From assembly GCA_030142905.1 (NCBI GenBank), contig JASJOG010000026.1:517001-581000 (forward strand): a DNA stretch of 64,000 nucleotides, in the 5' to 3' direction. Below, in pieces: positions 9,976 through 20,700 of the stretch. This DNA is from Heliopora coerulea. Taxonomy: Eukaryota; Cnidaria; Anthozoa; Scleralcyonacea; Helioporidae. Position 1 is the stretch's first letter. The number at the start of each line of letters is the position of its first letter. The notes beneath the pieces are model-generated. The model saw only the letters and a program-made list of their open reading frames with translations. It did no database searches and had not been told where the DNA came from. Position numbers and translations under genes: made by a program.

Positions 9976-12590
9976 TATTATTATATTCCAAGGTCGAAGG
10001 GCACGCCAAGAAATGATCTACTTTGTATACGATATGTTGACATTCGAGACGATCAGTAAGCACATCAGGGTTAGCTAATTCCTTTGTACTTGGGAAGTGC
10101 AGAGTTCAGTTGACAGTGAATTGCTGCTTGTTTAAGTCGTTATGATTATGATTAGTGACCTTAAGATCTACCAGCTCAACTTCAACGAAGACGTCTTTTA
10201 AAATTTCGCAGTTTAAAGAAACCACGGCTTCATGACTACCATGCTTGATACTTGTGGCTTGTTTTATGACTCCTAAAACGCTCTAATTCTCCTAAAATGA
10301 CTGTAGTCTCGGCTAAATCCAATCTTAAGTAACAGCTTTTTTCACTCCGCGAGCTGACATCTTTCTTAAGTCGTGAAAATGGCCTGGGTGACGTATGCTG
10401 ATCTCAAGGCCCCAGGCTTAATTGGGAACGAATTTCCATTGTGTTGTCTTCATGAATTATCAATGATATTTTAATGATTTATGGAATTCATCGTCCGCAA
10501 CCCAGGTCGAAGTGATGTTTGCCACAAATTATTAAAATATTTATTTATAGATGAACACATCAATGGTATACCAAGGGAAATACATGGACATCAGCCTCGG
10601 TTCGAACTTCAAAATTCCAATTGCCTCACTTGGTCTGCTTGACGTGATTGGCGTGTTTGTGTTTATTCCTATCATGGACAAACTCGTCTACCCAATGTTA
10701 TCTAAGTTCAACATCCATCTCAGCAAGTTGCAACGTATTGGCATTGGGATGGTGATTGCCGCTTCCAGCATGGTTTGCGCTGGGGTTATCGAGTGGTACA
10801 GAAAAGAGCAGTGCTGCTTGGAGCAACAACGCAGTAGTGGTACTAATAAAACATTAGTGATATCAAATATAACCATATTTTACCAAGTACCACAGTACAC
10901 CTTAATGGGACTCAGCGAGGTGTTCACGGCGGTGACAGGCAAGTATTTTTCGACTTCATAAATGCTCTTGTAACTAACTTTACGATGCCAAATAACTCAC
11001 GCCCATTCGGAATAAAAGGTAGTGGGAGCCTATGAGCATAAGATTTTTTGAGGGCTGTCTACAACAAGCACCATAACAACAGTGATCCTTCAGCAAACTT
11101 TCATAACGTTGTCGGACATTGCCACAAAGTCCTGAATCTTCAAGAACTGGCAACAATGTGCCAATGACTTGACAATTCATGTAAGCAAACACAAAAATCC
11201 ATCTGAAAAAGGTAGTTTGACTGTAAAATGTACATAATGAACATTAGTGGCCTTTTCCTACTTTCTAATAACTCTCATAAATAAAAATAAGCTTACTAAA
11301 AGCTTCTTCTATGGGTTCCTCTGGCTACAATTTGATGCTTGTATCCAGCGTTTGTTACATAGTTACACAAGTAACCAACTAACTTCTCAACTATGCAACC
11401 AACCAACCAACCAACCGATCAACCTTACCAAACTTACCAAGCTAACAATCCCAATTTATTTAATCGAACTATACTAACTGACCAAACTAATTAAATAATC
11501 AACTAACTGGTGGACCAACTGACCGACCGACTGACTAACGATCGACCGACTAACTGACCGACCGACTGACTAACGATCGACCGACTAACTGACCGACCGA
11601 CTGACTGACCGACTGACTGACTGGTTGACCCACCGACCGACCGACTTACCAAATTACCGACTGACTAGCTGACCGACCGACCGAATGACTGACTGACCGA
11701 CTGACTGACAGACTGACTGACTGAATGACCGACCGACCGACCGACCGACCGACCGACTGACTGACCGACTGGCCGACTGACCGACTGACAGACTGACCGA
11801 CCGACTGATCGACTGGCCCATTGGCCGACCGACCGAGTGACTGACCGACTTACCAACCGACAGACCGATAGACCAACTGGCCGACCGGCTGACTGGCCGG
11901 TGGCTGGCGAGTTGACTTGCTGCCTAGCAAACTAACTAACCAAATAACTAACCAACCAACAAACTCACTCACTCACTCACTCACTCACTCACTCACTCAC
12001 TAACTCACTAACTTACTAACTTACTAACTTTAACTGATTATTAACCAACCTTAAATGATCAACTAAAAAATCAACTAGCTAATGGTATAATCAAAAGAAT
12101 GATTGAATGAATTTATAAATAAATAAATATACAAATAAATAAATTAACTAAAGTTAAATTAACAGGCAGACAGACAGATAATATTATGACCGCATGTTGA
12201 CGGTATTATTGTAATAAATTCTTTCAAACTACTTATTTTTGAACAGCATTGGAGCTTGCTTACACGGAAGCGCCGAAATCACTTCAAGGTGTTGTTATGG
12301 GTATTAACTGCCTTACATTAAGTCTGGGGAGCTACCTTGGAGTGGCAGTTCTCGGAATTGTTAATGCCATCAGCGGAGCCAGCGGCAACTCGAATAAATG
12401 GTATCCAGACGAGGATCACATAAATAATGGCAAGCTTGCTAACTACTTCTTTCTCATGGGTGGTTTGGTGTTTGTGAATTTCATTTTGTATATTTTTGTG
12501 GCACGCAACTTTAAGCCTTCAAAGACGGAGACGCCTAACCGAAACATCCTCAAAAGCGCGATAGAACAGAACGGGCTACCTTCTGGTTGA
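1618..12590 (+). CDS. SLC15A4-like: SLC15A4-like peptide/histidine transporter, gene B (intact)
   Basis: Proposed exons: 1618-1641, 4697-4982, 5828-6528, 10551-10938 and 12247-12590, giving 580 codons before the TGA; human SLC15A4 has 577 residues. The tiny first exon (MVEETNLK) has A at -3, G at +4 and a gtaaga donor, and joins in phase 0. It is the least certain part; the alternative start is Met at 4793. The N-tail holds ETSPLL, an acidic dileucine (ExxxLL) sorting motif. Helix 1 has the proton-coupling motif ELCER followed by LTYYG. The second long exon carries GGWLAD, then GIKANVSPFGADQ with the conserved helix-4 Lys, and the PTR2 signature FYFFINIG. Helix 7 ends YWTVYGQ. The helix 9-10 loop is short with NKT and NIT glycosylation sites, which excludes PEPT1/2-type proteins with a large ectodomain. 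AATAAA lies at 12800-12805. Expected 12 membrane helices. This is the most conventional member of the array. Confidence 0.85.
1949..2181. repeat. Small element with 15-bp inverted ends and AT arrays
   Basis: A perfect 15-bp inverted repeat lies at 1949-1963 and 2167-2181. Just inside each end is an (AT)n run, and the centre is unique sequence. It looks like a small foldback or MITE-like element; the AT arrays may be slippage products at its ends. Confidence 0.5.
2179..2770. repeat. Foldback element with ~120-bp inverted arms
   Basis: The arm at about 2179-2300 is matched in reverse complement by 2647-2770 with only a few mismatches; roughly 345 bp separate them. Arms this long with little divergence suggest a recent foldback/MITE insertion. 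Its left end abuts the preceding small inverted-repeat element. Confidence 0.7.
2785..2940. repeat. CATGTGAAA-palindrome repeat, fragment
   Basis: It begins with ATCCTTACAAAAATTCCAC and continues with repeated TTTCACATGTG / GATCGCATGTGAT words. This is the reverse orientation of the element at 15769-16063 and 26473-26766, apparently truncated. Confidence 0.55.
3053..3408. mobile_element. MITE with TACCGTATTTACTCGA terminal inverted repeats
   Basis: The left end at 3053 and the right end at 3408 are inverted copies over about 27 bp, beginning TACCGTATTTACTCGA. The ends could carry a TA target duplication, which would fit a Tc1/mariner-like non-autonomous element. The interior has GCGTTTATT words but no transposase. 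Confidence 0.7.
4274..4564 (-). mobile_element. tRNA-derived SINE, family 1, copy in gene B intron 1
   Basis: On the minus strand, about 4355-4415 resembles a degenerate tRNA with an A-box-like GTAGAGCGG and a B-box-like GAGTTCAAATCC. The body contains the word ATTCTCGCGACAACTTAA, shared with copies near 52,215 and 60,300. Short direct repeats (TCAGAATCATCCTC) occur on both sides, at about 4278 and 4528. It is a dead retroelement copy and not a functional tRNA gene. Confidence 0.6.
5155..5230. repeat. Dispersed repeat fragment (GGTATTTTACTCTGGCT)
   Basis: The words GGTATTTTACTCTGGCT and CAGACGATTTTACT recur in slightly altered form at about 36969-37050 in the first LRR-gene intron. Two copies in different genes show an interspersed repeat; its class is unknown. 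Confidence 0.5.
5249..5425. mobile_element. Hairpin MITE with AACAATTATTGGAT ends
   Basis: The outer arms carry AACAATTATTGGAT and its inverse ATCCAATAATTGTT. The inner arms pair ATCCAGACCGAGGTCAATGT with a near-perfect inverse about 60 bp later. The whole element is one long imperfect palindrome, typical of a non-autonomous DNA transposon. Confidence 0.7.
7046..7384. mobile_element. hAT-like non-autonomous element
   Basis: Inverted ends share AGGCGTAGAGT. The flanks are near-identical 8-mers, ACAAGAAG at 7038-7045 and ACAGGAAG at 7385-7392, matching the 8-bp target duplication of hAT transposons. The interior has a homopolymeric C run near 7358-7371 and no transposase. Confidence 0.6.
8345..9985. 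repeat. ATT-microsatellite-bounded interspersed repeat, two diverged copies
   Basis: (ATT)n arrays lie at about 8345-8380, 8985-9030, 9862-9880 and 9930-9980. A word with GAGGAAAGTC then TCATACGAGCCAATG follows the array at about 8381 and again at about 9881. Between them, segments at about 8,690-8,980 and 9,370-9,690 are diverged copies of each other (both contain CCTTGGGCT and CCAATTAAGGCAAGC). It looks like a composite or tandemly inserted repeat of unknown class. Confidence 0.6.
10939..12246. other. Intron 4 of gene B, GC-AG type, with tetranucleotide satellite
   Basis: The donor reads GTGACAG then GCAAGT, a GC donor. Phase and protein alignment (VT-G/A-LE) require the exon to end at 10938. 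The middle is a degenerate CCGA/CTGA tetranucleotide array, about 11,500-11,900, followed by (ACTC)n at about 11,962-12,010. Confidence 0.75.
11395..12020. repeat. Degenerate tetranucleotide satellite (AACC, GACC/GACT, ACTC)
   Basis: An AACC-like run near 11,395 passes into a CCGACTGACTGA-type array (11,500-11,900) and then into (ACTC)n. It explains the Ser/Val/Gly/Arg-rich open frame on the minus strand at 11665-11856. Confidence 0.85.
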
Positions 12591-14786
12591 TGCTTTCAAG
12601 CGTGTAAGGAGAGACCCGAGAATAACAAATTATTTTAAATTATGCTGACATTTCCACTTTTATTGATCGTCTCATATTCAAGAGTAGTTAATATTCGCAG
12701 TTTGTGTTTTTTTTCTACCCTTGTTCTGATGACCGTCAATTGCTGTTTGAAAAAACTTAACCCAGATTTCGGGTTTTTCGGCATTTCTTTTTTTTCCTAA
12801 ATAAATAGAATGAAAAGTAAACGTTCAATACAGCTTTTTCATACGCGCGTTTTTGACCCGTATATGACTGTCGCCATTACGGTGACCTTCATTCAATCGT
12901 GAGGCCAGGTATAATGAGGTATCGTTCCAGTCTTTTCAGGATTCAATGACTCGCACTCAGTTGCCTTTGGAAGTGGGTTTCCGTGGAAATCACGGATTAC
13001 GAACATGATGAGAACATGTTGCAAGTCACATCACAAAAACTTTACGAACATTGAGCCAGCGAAAAATTTCAAGCAGTGAATTTCAGAATACAATGTCAAA
13101 GAGCTATCGTTTTGAATAGGAATAGAAAGATTGTCTATTTCACTTTGAACGCTCTCTTCGTGCATACCATGCAACTCCCGCGCTTTCCTCCTCTCTCCCC
13201 ACTCCTTTTTCTCGGTCATCCTCCCAAGACATGACATCATTCCACAATATCACACCTCATAATGCCCACAATACTTCTCGAGGACGTCTTATAGCTGTCT
13301 GGTGATTAAGATCGGGTGTATTTTATGTAACTGTAACATTTTGTCCGTGTATAGAAGAGAAAATCAGCCACAACTGAAAGGGAGAGGAGCAGAGGTTGCG
13401 ACTCCTTTTGGTCGCTTATGTTAATAAGTTTTTTAACTATGTTATATCTAAACAATTGAAATTCCGCTCTTTTGCATGATTTGTCGATTTGGAAGCAGGG
13501 AAGACGAAACGAGGGGGCTGGAGAGGGTGTAACCCTCCACTTTTTTAAAATGTAATGTTCAAACAAATACGTTCTAGAACACTTACCGTGAAATTTCAAA
13601 AGGAAGTATCCAAAATTCTGTATTTTTATCTAAAGATTCCCTCCCCCAACTCGAAATTCCGCTCGACCGTACCTGTGGCATAGTTGAAAACCAGAATGTA
13701 AGTAAAGAGTTCAGTCATAAAAATACTCCTATAATTCCATCAGTCCAGACTTATCTAAGCCAAGACTTATAATTATTAGCCTCGGTTTCTTTTCTTTTTC
13801 TCTGCACATTCCTTTTGGATATGACAAAACACCTGTCTTGTGACGGTCTGAAGATTTTATCGAGGGTTCACTTTACAATTCAATAGCACAGAGGGCATGA
13901 TAGAACATAAGAATGTCTTGTGACTGTCAAATAGTTAATTAGACTGTGCAGTGTTACCATTATTTTAAGGTTCACATCTTCACATCTTCAAGTCATTGCT
14001 GCGGAGTATATGATAGTCTAACGTGCAACTGAACTGTGGACGTACGGTGTATTACATTTAGAATAAATAAGACGTACGGTGTATTACATAAGAATATAAA
14101 GGATCTGCGGAGAAACACATTAAAAGGTTAGTTTTAGAACTACATTATGAGAAAACCTTGTGGTTTGTAATATGCAGTTTTGAAGTAATCTATTAATCGA
14201 ACATAAGGAGGGGTATTTCGTCCCATATACTCCGAGAAGTTTGATGAAAAACTCGGCTTTTCCTTCGTATTTTGTACACCAAAACGAATAAAAAGTGCTT
14301 TGGAAATATTGTTCAATAAAGCCTTTGAAAACTTTTAGTCGGTTAAAATAGGACTTCAACTACTCGAAGGAGGGGTGAATTTTCCTTAACGCAAGCGTTT
14401 CTTTATGTGGTGTTGGCATGGCTCCGTCGAGATACAAAGACGTCTGTTGTAGTCAGTAGGACGTTGTGTTGTTCCGACTATGACTTATAAAAACTGTTAT
14501 CATCTTCATTGTATAAGTTAGAAAATACTTAAGTAACTTTATCAGCTCGTTTTGCACTTTGTGCCTCTCATTAGGTCAGTTAAGAAATCATCTGACACAC
14601 AGATTTGGCCAGACTGGGGTTCGTTCTTCAAGTTACGGAATATTGAAAGTTGTGGAGAGCTTAGTGAAGCACTCGTTAGACCTCTTACATTTGTATGATA
14701 TCCACGTGATCTGATCTGACAACTTAGCGGTATTTCCATGATTTCTAAACAATACTTATTTTGCTAATCTTCGTTATTTTTAGATA
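12591..14786. other. Intergenic B-C: gene B 3' end and gene C upstream region
   Basis: It contains the gene B polyadenylation signal (12800-12805). From 13,755 onward it is almost identical to 23,821-24,848 upstream of gene D, so it belongs to the segmental duplication and should contain the promoter and 5' UTR of gene C. An AG acceptor-like site at 14782-14783 just before the ATG implies an upstream non-coding exon that I could not place. Confidence 0.55.
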
Positions 14787-17700
14787 ATGTACACTAGTGA
14801 CTCCAGAGAAAGGCCACCATTATGTGAAACTTCATCTTTAATAGGGCGTCAGCCGTCATCTTTTTACGAACGCCGCTTAAAACTGTCATATTCCTCTACA
14901 TATGACATACCAAGGATACCACAATCCGAGACCTCATCTTCATCAGATAGCCAGTCGACTTCGTTTGATGAACACAGCATACAATGGTCATACTCCTTGC
15001 CATATGGAACAATCTTCTATCGCGCTGTATACTGTATCTTTTTTGCCGAGCTATTTAGACAACTAGCTTTTTATGGGGTTGTTGGAAACCTATTTCTGTT
15101 TTCCACCAGTGAAGATCAACTTAATTTAACTCCATTACGAGCTTCTATCCTTTTGTATGCCTTCTGGGGTGAGTTGATATTTCACAACGCTACTCAAGCT
15201 GGGTTGGGTTGTTTATTTCATTCTTTGATTTGGATTTATCCTTTTTGCTTGGGATAACATATTCCATTGTCGTAACGCAATATCGCGGTAACATTGCTTC
15301 CCTTTCCCATCTCAAGCCCATCAGTGGGTGAGGCATGTTCTGTAACGAATTTTAAGTTTGAAATGCGCACAGAAAAAATGTAGTTAATCAACCGAATATC
15401 TATTAGTTTATTGGCAGGTCTTTCACAGCACTGGTCTGGTAACTTATGCTGCCAAATGGTTTGTAAAATTATAGAGTTGGAAGCAAGAAAGTTTGTTGTC
15501 ATGAAGAAACGTGTTGCTGAGAAAGTGCTGAATGAGATTTTTCATTTTTCAAAATTCGGTTGATTTGTTATCGGAACATAAGCTGTTATTAAATATATCT
15601 ATATATTAATATAGTGGACACCTCTTTTACGTAGATTTTGCTGCACATTGAGATTTTTTATAGCGTTGTTATTTCTATAAATGCATGTTACAGCTCGCAG
15701 TAGGTTCGGTATCTTGTTTGAAGCATTAAATGTCGTCGTCAAATCTTTTCTCGTTTAACATCATAATTATTCCTACGAAAATTTCACATGTCGTTTCACT
15801 GGTAAAGAACATATGGAATGGAAACGTCTTCATACATGAAACTTTCACTTCACATCTGAAATAAAAAAATATTCACATATGAAATGCCAAACTCGCATAT
15901 GAAATTACGTGCTTCCATATTTCACGTGTGAAATGATACATTCACATATTAGAATTAATTTCACATCACAAAATTTAATTTCACATATGGAATTGAGACA
16001 TTTTCACATATGAAGTGAACTCTTTTCATATGTGAAATAACATGTGAAGTTTTTGTAAGGATTACTTTTGATGATTGGCCTGCGCCAATCTTCAGGACAC
16101 CATCATTGGCAACATCATTGAAGACAGACAGCATCTTGAACAGCCATCATTGAGCCAATCACTGATGGTACTTGCATCATTTATTTGTCACATTTAGAAC
16201 ATGATCAGTGAAAGAAAACTTAGCCACATGTTACGTGTTTGGACGTTTTAACATAACAACACATGAACAAAAATGTTTCATCGATTATCATCAAAAATTC
16301 CTGTTTGTATGTATCTCTGGGGATGATTCTGTAATAAGAAAACATGTGTTCTATGGTGATTTTTTTTCCACTTAGGAACTAGTATGCTGTTTCCTACAAT
16401 TGCTGGTTGGCGGTTGAGCCAATCACTGACGATAAATTATTTCATTTATTTCTCAGATTTAGAACATGATCAGTGAAAGAAAACCTAGCTATTTGTGATG
16501 CGTTTGGACGTTTTTAGAACATTATAACGAAACATGTCTTCTATATCGATTTTTTTCCCCACTTAGGAAATTTTTGGTTGTTTTCTCCAGTAGCTGGTTG
16601 GTGGGCAGATTCCGTGGTTGGAAGATCATATGTCATGCTTTTCAGCTGTATTGTATCTTTAGCTGGAGCAATTTTGATTCCTTTGGGATCTTTCAACGAC
16701 ACAGTTAGCTGGGGCGGTCAATTTTTAGTTACTGATAAAACCTTCAAACTAGTGATTTATATCTGTGGTTTGTTTTTGGTTGCCGTGGGAAATGGTGGAA
16801 TGAGAGCAGTTTTACCAACAATTGGCGCAGATCAGATTTTATGCGGAGGTCCAGAAGCAATACAGCAATTTTTCATTTGGTATTATTGGTTTGGCAACGT
16901 CGGTGCCTTAGTTGCATTTACATTTGTTGTTTATGTCCAACAATATTGCTCATATTTCTATGGATACCTTATTCCACCCTTCTTCATCTTTATGTCGCTT
17001 ATTGTCTTCCTGGCGGGTAAAAGCACATACATCACACGTCCTCCTACTGCAAATATTCTCTCAATAGTCCTGAAGATTGTGAAGGAGGCCTTGAAGATGT
17101 CTCGTGAACCAACTTTCACCGGTGATTGTGTCGATCATTGGTTGGACAGAGCCAAGAGACGCTATGGTGGGAGTTTTACCAGCTGGGATGTGAATGAAGT
17201 AAAGAAAATTTATCGGCTCATACCTATTTTTTTCACTTTTATTTTGTATTTTACTATTTATTCCCAGGTAAATCTATTATGCTCGTCTTCTTTACGTGTC
17301 GTTCATTTCCGGATTCTTTAATTCCCGCCTATAATAAGTGTCGAACACTCCTATAAATGATCCACTGTGAATATGTTTGAAACAAAATCGAGTCGTGGCT
17401 TACTTAAGTCGCGATAGTACTCGTGTAGCTGGCCATATAGGTACTCCCAATGTCTATTTCATTGCTAGTATCACTGCCTGTGTCACTGCCACTGTCACCA
17501 CCACCATAACCACCAATGAACCTTTCACCACGACTGCCAAAGTCAGCAATCCTATCACCTTCATTGTCCCTGTCGCTACCAGTACCACTGTCACTGTCAC
17601 TGACACAGTCATTGTAACTCTCACTGCCACTGTTAATGTCACTGTCACTATCACTGTCACTGTCACTTACTGTCACTGTCACTGTTACTGTCACTGTCAT

Positions 17701-20700
17701 TGTCACTGTCACTGTCACTGGCACTGTCACTGCCACTGTCACTGTCACTGTCACTGCCACTGTCACTGTCACTGTCACTGTCACTGCCACTGTCACTGTC
17801 ATTGTCACTGTCACTGTCACTGTCACTGTCACTAACATTGTTCCTATATTTGTTAGTGTCAGTGTCACTTTCACTGTCACTCTCACAGGCACCGTCATTT
17901 CCACGGTCATTGGAATTCAGATGCTTGGTTGGCATCCAGTAAATTACTCAACTTTTAAATTATATATATATATATAATATATCGGTATGTACGGCTTAAA
18001 TTTAAAAAGAAATATTCATAAAATTTACCCATAAACGCCTACCGCTATCTTGATACAAATTTTATCAGATCGACACATCAATAAAGTATCAAGGGAAATA
18101 CATGAACTTTAAACTGTGTTCAGGCTTCAAAATTCCAATTTCCTCACTTGATCATTTTTATGTGATTGGAGTATTGGCGTTTGATCCTATTTTGGACAGA
18201 CTCGACTACCCATTATTAGCAGAGTACGATATTCACTTCATAAGAGATGTTTGCAACAAATTATTGAAATATTTATTTATAGATGTTCACATCAATGGTA
18301 TACCAAGGGAAATACATGGACATCAGCTTCGGTTCAAACGTCAAAATTCCAATTGCGTCACTTTTACTGCCTGACGGGATTGCTGTGTTGGTGTTTATTC
18401 CTATCATGGACAAACTCGTCTACCCAATGTTATCTAAGTACAACATCCATCTCAGCAAGTTACAACGTATTGGCATTGGGATGGTGATTGCCGCTTCCAG
18501 CATGGTTTGCGCTGGGGTTATCGAGTTGTACAGAACGGAGCAGTGCTGCTTGGAGCAACAACGTAGTAGTGATACTAATAAAAAATTAGTGATATCAAAT
18601 ATAACCATATTTTACCAAGTACCACAGTATACTTTAATTGGACTCAGCGAAGTGTTCACTCTCGTGACAGGCAAGTATGTTAATTTATAATTAATTTTAA
18701 GTCGGTGTAACCGATCCCAGCTGTTCCAAAGGTGTTTGCGATTTTAATATTTTTGTGAAATATGAGTCATGCCAGTTTATTGATGTATGTAAGATTGCAA
18801 CATAAGGAAATGAATCTGGGAGTAGGGAAGGTGCCACAGAAAGGGGGCACAGAGGGGACTAGAACTCCTCGTCGGAGAGTCTTAGTTCCCCTGATGGCAG
18901 TAAGTTAATAATCTATTGGAGGATTTTTACTGATGGACATATTTATATATTGTACAAACTTTGATCAATTGTGATTGATTTAACCAAGTAAGATAATAGA
19001 CTCTTCTCTTCATGGCAAATCTAAAAGTAAAATGTTTGTGGTCACATGTTGCGATTATAAAATAAAACATATTCCGAAGAATAAAGTCATCTTGAGAAGT
19101 CAAGATATGAGTCAATGCAAGATAAAACTATTGGAATAAAGTCGAAATATCACAGTTTCAACAATAGTTTTATCTTGCACTGACTCATACCTTGAGTTCT
19201 CAAGATGACTTTATTCTTCGGAATATGTTTTATTTTATACTTTTTGAAGTTGTCGGCTGGTCATGGTTGTTGCGATTATTTTTGCCAAAAATCACATGAT
19301 GTTTTTGACCTTCAAATAACGAAATTATAAAAGGGGCGTGGTCATGGCTTCTCAGGTTTAGCCCCCCAGTAATGGATGTTAGCCTCTTGGTCGGGAAAGT
19401 CCTGGTACGACCGTTGTCTCTAAGTTACGAGTTTTCTTTATAATAATGAGTGAATGAATGAAATGAAATAAATGAATGAATGAATGAATAAATTAATAAA
19501 TGAATAAATGAAAAAAAATTTTATTAACGTGTTTAATCTTCTATCAGTTCACAAGTGGATCACTATTTGGGAATACTTCACCATCAAGAAAATCGGTCAC
19601 TTACAGTAAACGAACTTAAAACAAACAAGCCCCCCAAAAGCGTTTATCTTTCGATTAATACACATATTTTAGTGGAGCAGAAAATTGAACTTCACTGACA
19701 TATTATTAAAGTATTTTGATAAAGAAAAAGAGCAAGTTGTTTATGCGGCAAGCGGAGACTTGTAAGTAAAAATACCCAACTTTCTATACTAAAAATTGGA
19801 AACTTTTATCGAAATAGAGTTGGAAATCGAACTTTTCCAGGAGCGATTTTTCCACCTTAATTAGCTTAATTTAGGCTTTGAGGCTTTATTATGGGTTATT
19901 AAGTCTTAAAAGCAGCATCTTCTCCATACAATAATCGATCTTACGGCGTGGAATGGAAGACAAAAGCAGCAATTGGTGGCCTGCCCACTGTTCTCTACCA
20001 GAACTTTGGCCAACAGAACTAGAAAGGTTGCGCACATCTGCCGTGACTTAAAGGCTCAAACGCACTGGGAAGTGGCCGTGGTCGTGCGACTGAGACGACT
20101 GCTTTGAGCCGTTACTTAGTTAGTCGCTTTGGTCTCTGTACTATTGGTCGCCTTGGTAGTTTAACATGTGCAACTTTGCACATGGATCGCTTCACTCTCT
20201 TCACTTTTGTTGCCTGAGATTGGGCTAGTCTCCATGCAATGCGTTTGTAATCATCACAAACCGAATAATGGCGTATTTTTGGGAAGGTTTAGTAAACTCG
20301 TCTAGAAGCTATCCAGTATTATAGCACCTATCGGAAAATTATTATAAAAACTAGCAAATGTTACTGAACGCGTGGAATAGAATCACTTGATGAAACAGAG
20401 AGTGGAGTGTCTTTTCTTCTAAACGAAGACCGTCTAGTCGGAACAGTTCATAGTAAATTCGAGGAGTCATTCGAAAGTAAAGATAAAACTGATCTTCACA
20501 ACATTGCACTTCTTTAACCAATTTGTGAAAAGTGCTTTGCTCTAACATTCATTTGTTGATCTTTGAAATCCACTACTTTTTGCTTCCTTCCTTTGTATTT
20601 CCTTCTTTCTCTCAATGTCCTCACGATCATAAATTATTGCTTCTGTTACAACAACTCATGCTCATTGTCTCGCAGGCATTTTGGTTTAGTCAAACTCATG

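Larger units (their letters stand above)
6529..10550. other. Intron 3 of gene B (~4 kb)
   Basis: It separates the exon ending in YGQ from the one starting MNTSMVYQ. Contents: an hAT-like element at 7046-7384 and a large ATT-bounded repeat block at 8345-9985. The remaining sequence (6529-7045, 7393-8340, 9990-10550) shows no exon or clear repeat. Confidence 0.65.
15169..16566. other. Intron 1 of gene C
   Basis: It contains a palindrome-rich MITE (15769-16063) and a local duplication of the intron end plus exon-2 start (16150-16413). The rest, 15169-15768, is homologous to gene D intron 1 with a ~650-bp indel. Confidence 0.65.
17268..18282. other. Intron 2 of gene C with satellite and exon relic
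   Basis: It carries the (TGTCAC)n array and an unused half-copy of exon 3 (18069-18250). Nothing else coding was seen. Confidence 0.7.

Noticed and set aside
8345..9985. CRISPR-like or other direct repeat array
   Set aside because: Only two diverged copies bounded by ATT microsatellites; no regular repeat-spacer pattern, and the genome is eukaryotic.
17377..17977. Overlapping open frames over the gene C satellite (Cys-His, Thr-Val, Ser-Leu)
   Set aside because: Same hexanucleotide artefact in a shorter array inside an intron.
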